DNA of 7,101 nt from Firmicutes bacterium UBA2296 (GTDB lineage: Bacteria > Bacillota > UBA994). Positions 3,985-7,101 of this stretch are shown here, piece after piece; within the stretch, counting starts at the first letter, position 1; each line of letters begins with the position of its first letter. Under the pieces are notes generated by a model. It saw only the letters and a program-made list of their open reading frames with translations. It had not been told where the DNA came from and did no database searches. A program made the translations under genes and the position numbers. Where the stretch lies: contig DDWC01000081.1 of assembly GCA_002345475.1 (NCBI GenBank), positions 1 through 7,101 on the forward strand, given 5' to 3'.

Positions 3985-6264
3985 TCAAAACAGCCTTATG
4001 CGGTGGTCCCCCCTCAGCACCCGTTGGTAGTCAGCCATAATGTTTGGACGTTCAGCGGGAGAAAAGTTCCAGGTTCTCAGCTGCTCACGACAGGGTTCGT
4101 CGCTGAACACTCGCGCCCACGCATCCGGCGGCAGGGCATAGATGAATTTCTCGGCAGTCTTTCGCAGCAGCTCAAGGTAGAAATGCTTGTCCGGGTCCTG
4201 GCTGAACTCCTCGGCCAGCCTGACTCCGTCCGGGCCACCGGAAGAATGGTAGTAGGCTATGCGGGATCTGATGCTCCAGCGCTCGCGGTCCTGGCGCCAG
4301 TAGACCAGGTCCAGGAACTTATTCTTGTTTTTCTGGCGCACTTTGCCGTAATCATCCCAAGGTTTTTCCACCGGATGAGTTGTGACGATGTCGTTAAGCT
4401 CCAGCCGGCTGGCTTCTATTCTCTGACGCAGTTCATGGTAGAGCTGTGACGCGCCACAGGTATCCTCCTGACACAGCAGCGCAAATGCCCTTTCGATAAA
4501 CTCGTTCTGAAAACCGGTTAAACGCCTGGAGCGAAAGACTACGCCCTTCTTTACCGTGGCCTGTCCGGTGCGCAGCATGTAGTTCTTTGAAGCGTAGGAA
4601 TACATGTGGTCGTAGTAACCGTCAAACTCCACTTTTATCCCCTGGTCAAGCCCTTGGCTGACGCTGTCCACTATCTCCTGGGGATCAGTGTCGGCGGTGG
4701 GCCAGGTGAGAAAGATGCCGTCGGTGTCTATCTCAATGGCCAAACCTCCCGCTGCCCGTATGTTGTCTACCATCTTAAGCAGAATGGACTGGCCCGCCTC
4801 GGTGATGCGGGAGGCAGCCTCGCTGTCGCAAAAATAGAGGCCCGCCGTTCCCAGCATACCGTAGAAGCTGTTGATAAGCACTTTGAAGCTGTTCTGCAGA
4901 GCATCAGTGGATCTGTATTCCAGGCTCTCCCGTGGCAACTCCCTGAGCAGTGCTTTGGATTCCAACCTGCGGTCTCTCAGTTCTCGCAGGGTGGTGAGAA
5001 AGAGACCCAGTTCATCTGTCCGCGGTTTAATGCCGTAGGAGAGACAAATGCTCGGGTACAGGCTGGCCACATCGACTTTGTAGACGCGACTGTGCATGCC
5101 CAGGCTCAGAGCCTCTGTAAGCCCACCCACTCCTCGTCCACCGGACAGAGCACCGCGTACCGGCAGACCGTGTCCGGTGGACAGATACCCTGCCTGAAGC
5201 AACAGGTCCACTTTGGTACCCGTGCCGGTGATTACCGTCTGCTGAAAGGGCAGGGGAAGCAACTGGGTCTGGTAAAACTCCGGTGGACAGAGAAACTGAT
5301 ACAGAGCCAGGGCATCTCTGGCGTCCGCTTCGCCATATGCCAGTACTTCTTCCGGACACTCCAGCCACATGGCGCTGATATTCTCCCGGGCGAAGTCCCG
5401 GCGGTCATCTTCGCTGAGACCCAGCTCCACAACCGCGTTCTTCAGTTGCCAGTTGCTGAGGCTGCGGCTGGTGATGTCCCAGCTCATAAGTAGCGGCAGG
5501 GTGTCGACCAGGTGTCGGCCGAAGGCGAAGTACTCATTGTCGCTCAACATGCGTCTGGCCCGGGTAGGGCCGACCCGCAATCCGCTGCCGTCTCGGCCCA
5601 GTGGCAGGGGAAGGCCCAGTTGAACGGCTCTTTCATGCAGGTAGGGCAGGTCAAATCCCAACAGATTGTGTCCACAAATGACGTCATAGTCTTCTTCGGT
5701 GACAATCGCACAAAGCCGGCCTATTATGTCTTTCTCTGACCAGTCCTTGCCACCCAACACAAAGCTCTTGCCGCGGTTGTCGGCCAGACTCGCCACGATG
5801 ATCCTGTCGTCCTTGTCTTTGGCATCGGGGAAGAGCTTGTCGCCTCCAGTGAAGGTCTCAAGGTCTATAGCTACTACCTTCAGTTCTTCAGGGTGCATGT
5901 CGGCGAAAAGTCTGATGCCCTGTTGAATGAGAAACCCGTCCACAGGGTTCCTCTGCCAAAGGTGGTCGTTGGCCGCCTCGCCATACATTTCTCGGGCCCT
6001 GTTCTGCGCTTCTCTCACAGCTTTGCGGTACTCGGCGAAATCCTGAAAAGACCACATGTAGCGAAGAGGAAGCCCACCCGACAGAATCGCCGGCTCGCCA
6101 AAGCCAAACACCAGATTAGGACTGTCGGCGACAAAACAATGAGACGTTTTGCTGCGCTGCATGACCACTCGATCATTCTCACGCAGGAAGATCGCGAAGG
6201 TGTTACTGGGCGCATGGAACTCCACGCTGACGACTCGTTTGATTCGACTGGGGGGAAAGCTCAA
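3985..6264 (-). CDS. Family-B DNA polymerase with 3'-5' exonuclease (759 aa)
   Basis: DNA-dependent DNA polymerase of family B, the fold of archaeal PolB and E. coli Pol II, with proofreading exonuclease. The start is a TTG at 6262-6264, because GGAGG (6273-6277) lies 8 bases upstream; the open frame beyond it overlaps the divergent D-aminoacylase gene. From this start, residues 1-125 form an N-terminal domain. Exo I is DLE (D134, E136), Exo II is HNLLGFD (N200, D205) and Exo III is YGEAD (Y310, D314). Polymerase motif A is DVASLYP (D398, Y403), motif B is KVLINSFYG (K461-G469), the KxY motif is KNY (560-562) and motif C is DTDG (D513, D515). All catalytic residues are present, so both activities are expected. 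The length fits the family (about 780). Motifs A and B lie only 63 residues apart, shorter than in E. coli Pol II. Role (repair, translesion or replication) is unproven. The gene precedes the 99-aa gene and is divergent from the D-aminoacylase. Confidence 0.96.
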   Translation of the reverse strand: MSFPPSRIKRVVSVEFHAPSNTFAIFLRENDRVVMQRSKTSHCFVADSPNLVFGFGEPAILSGGLPLRYMWSFQDFAEYRKAVREAQNRAREMYGEAANDHLWQRNPVDGFLIQQGIRLFADMHPEELKVVAIDLETFTGGDKLFPDAKDKDDRIIVASLADNRGKSFVLGGKDWSEKDIIGRLCAIVTEEDYDVICGHNLLGFDLPYLHERAVQLGLPLPLGRDGSGLRVGPTRARRMLSDNEYFAFGRHLVDTLPLLMSWDITSRSLSNWQLKNAVVELGLSEDDRRDFARENISAMWLECPEEVLAYGEADARDALALYQFLCPPEFYQTQLLPLPFQQTVITGTGTKVDLLLQAGYLSTGHGLPVRGALSGGRGVGGLTEALSLGMHSRVYKVDVASLYPSICLSYGIKPRTDELGLFLTTLRELRDRRLESKALLRELPRESLEYRSTDALQNSFKVLINSFYGMLGTAGLYFCDSEAASRITEAGQSILLKMVDNIRAAGGLAIEIDTDGIFLTWPTADTDPQEIVDSVSQGLDQGIKVEFDGYYDHMYSYASKNYMLRTGQATVKKGVVFRSRRLTGFQNEFIERAFALLCQEDTCGASQLYHELRQRIEASRLELNDIVTTHPVEKPWDDYGKVRQKNKNKFLDLVYWRQDRERWSIRSRIAYYHSSGGPDGVRLAEEFSQDPDKHFYLELLRKTAEKFIYALPPDAWARVFSDEPCREQLRTWNFSPAERPNIMADYQRVLRGDHRIRLF

Positions 6265-6331
6265 CGGTGACACCTCCACGGCAGGAATTTTGTTTCGGTA
6301 GTCGAATATGACTGCAGAAGGAGTGATGGAA

Positions 6332-7101
6332 ATGCACGATTTGCTGATCAAGAACGCCCGAATAATCGACGGGAGCGGTGCTCCCTGGTTCAAGGCGGAC
6401 GTAGCCGTGGACAATGGGCTGATTACCTCTGTGGGCAAGGTCACAGGAGAGGCCAGGCGGACTATCGACGCCTCAGGTCTCGTCTTGAGTCCGGGATTCA
6501 TCGATTCCCATTCCCACAGCGACGACCCCCTGCTTAAGAATCGCAATGCCGAAAGCAAAGTGCGTCAGGGGGTAACCACCGAAGTAATCGGCCAGTGCGG
6601 GGCTTCAGCCGCGCCCCGGGTCGAAGGATCCGGAGAAGACGAAGATGGTTTTGAGAGTTTCGCCGAATACCTCGATCTCCTGCGCAGCAGGGGAGTCTCG
6701 TTAAACGTGGTGCCGCTGGTGGGGCATGGTAATATCCGCGCCGCCGTCATGGGTTATGAAAACCGGCCAGCCCCGGAGCAGGAACTCGCCGCAATGTGTG
6801 AACTGGCTGAAGAGTGCATGCTTGCGGGTGCCCGCGGTTTTACCACAGGACTGATCTATCCGCCGGGTTCCTACGCAGATCACAAGGAAATAGTGGCCAT
6901 GGCCAAAATAGTCGCCCGACACGGCGGATTTTACGCCACTCATATGCGGGACGAAGGCGCCGACTTGCTGGCTTCGGTGCGTGAGAGCATAGCTGTCGGG
7001 CGGGAAGCTAATATTCCTGTGCAGATCTCTCACCACAAAGTGTGCGGAGAAGCCAACTGGGGTCTTGTCAAGGATTCTCTTGAGATCATCGACGCCGCCC
7101 G
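6332..7101 (+). CDS. D-aminoacylase / N-acyl-D-amino-acid deacylase (N-terminal 256 aa; 3' end outside window)
   Basis: A zinc enzyme of the amidohydrolase superfamily that removes acyl groups from N-acyl-D-amino acids, cytoplasmic in the known family. ATG at 6332 is chosen because AAGGAG (6318-6323) lies 8 bases upstream; in-frame ATGs at 6308 and 6326 precede or crowd that site. Residues 1-55 form the small beta-sandwich start (LLIKNARIIDGSG, ending LSPGFIDSHSH). Metal-site residues are His60 and His62 in HSHSD, Cys89 in GQCG (GNCG in many relatives), His204 in THMRDE and His234 in QISHHK. Their spacing matches His67, His69, Cys96, His220 and His250 of the Alcaligenes enzyme. TTGLIYPPGSYA at 171-182 is also typical. 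The frame is open to the window end; full-length enzymes are about 480-530 aa, so half is missing, including the expected late Asp. Substrate could equally be a D-glutamate/D-aspartate derivative or a related dipeptide. Divergent from the polymerase across 67 bp; no clear promoter found. Confidence 0.92.
   Translation, partial: MHDLLIKNARIIDGSGAPWFKADVAVDNGLITSVGKVTGEARRTIDASGLVLSPGFIDSHSHSDDPLLKNRNAESKVRQGVTTEVIGQCGASAAPRVEGSGEDEDGFESFAEYLDLLRSRGVSLNVVPLVGHGNIRAAVMGYENRPAPEQELAAMCELAEECMLAGARGFTTGLIYPPGSYADHKEIVAMAKIVARHGGFYATHMRDEGADLLASVRESIAVGREANIPVQISHHKVCGEANWGLVKDSLEIIDAA

Noticed and set aside
4606..5493. Plus-strand open frame of 295 codons inside the polymerase gene
   Set aside because: Shadow of the minus-strand polymerase, which has all catalytic motifs; the antisense product shows no motif and no ribosome site was seen.
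6250..6255. Six-G tract (C6 in the coding strand) near the polymerase start as a frameshift switch
   Set aside because: Six bases is short for slippage-based switching and encodes an ordinary Pro-Pro; no evidence of regulation.
6265..6558. N-terminal extension of the polymerase frame by 98 residues
   Set aside because: It overlaps the start of the D-aminoacylase gene on the other strand, has no polymerase-like content, and the GGAGG-TTG pair at 6262-6277 gives a better start.

Overview
This window is bacterial DNA of moderate GC content. It has conventional Shine-Dalgarno (SD) sequences, some TTG/GTG starts, and intergenic regions unusually full of short degenerate repeats. The best taxonomic clue is the family-B DNA polymerase on the minus strand, whose sequence style (compact region between polymerase motifs A and B, N-terminal phrase around 'NPVDGFLIQQG') recalls Chloroflexota/Dehalococcoidia-type enzymes. 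The strong GGAGG ribosome sites and the secreted protein would also fit a Firmicute. This placement is an inference and only moderately secure.

Layout. (1) Bases 1-604 (+): C-terminal part of an AbgB-like M20 amidohydrolase. (2) Bases 605-1150: a repeat-rich stretch of 7-bp tandem arrays enclosing one very small gene (803-919, 38-aa single-pass membrane protein) with an excellent ribosome binding site. (3) Bases about 1124-3191: a roughly 2-kb, visibly more A+T-rich module whose ends carry an identical 19-bp sequence, itself part of the heptamer arrays. It holds two divergently transcribed genes for exported or membrane-anchored proteins of unknown function (1371-1991 minus, 2177-2959 plus), an extended -10 promoter for the first, and a consensus promoter with an 8-G tract in its spacer that points antisense into the first gene. 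(4) Bases 2960-3500: no convincing gene; more heptamer arrays and a pair of imperfect 43/44-bp direct repeats. (5) Bases 3502-6264 (minus): the family-B DNA polymerase (3985-6264) followed by a small unknown gene (3566-3865), closed by a strong intrinsic terminator (3502-3538). (6) Bases 6332-7101 (+): the N-terminal 256 codons of a D-aminoacylase/N-acyl-D-amino-acid deacylase, divergent from the polymerase across a 67-bp gap and cut by the window end.

How it fits together. The two metal-dependent amidohydrolases at the edges could both serve peptide or N-acyl-amino-acid catabolism, but they lie about 5.7 kb apart and are not one operon. The polymerase and the 99-aa gene probably share a transcript. 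The exported-protein module looks like an accessory insert: a related hairpin (CGGACCC...GGGTCCG) stands near each side, oriented so that transcription entering from either side would be stopped. The most unusual content is non-coding: the in-phase degenerate heptamer arrays and the poly-G-spaced promoter. No CRISPR array, tRNA, rRNA or intact insertion sequence was seen.
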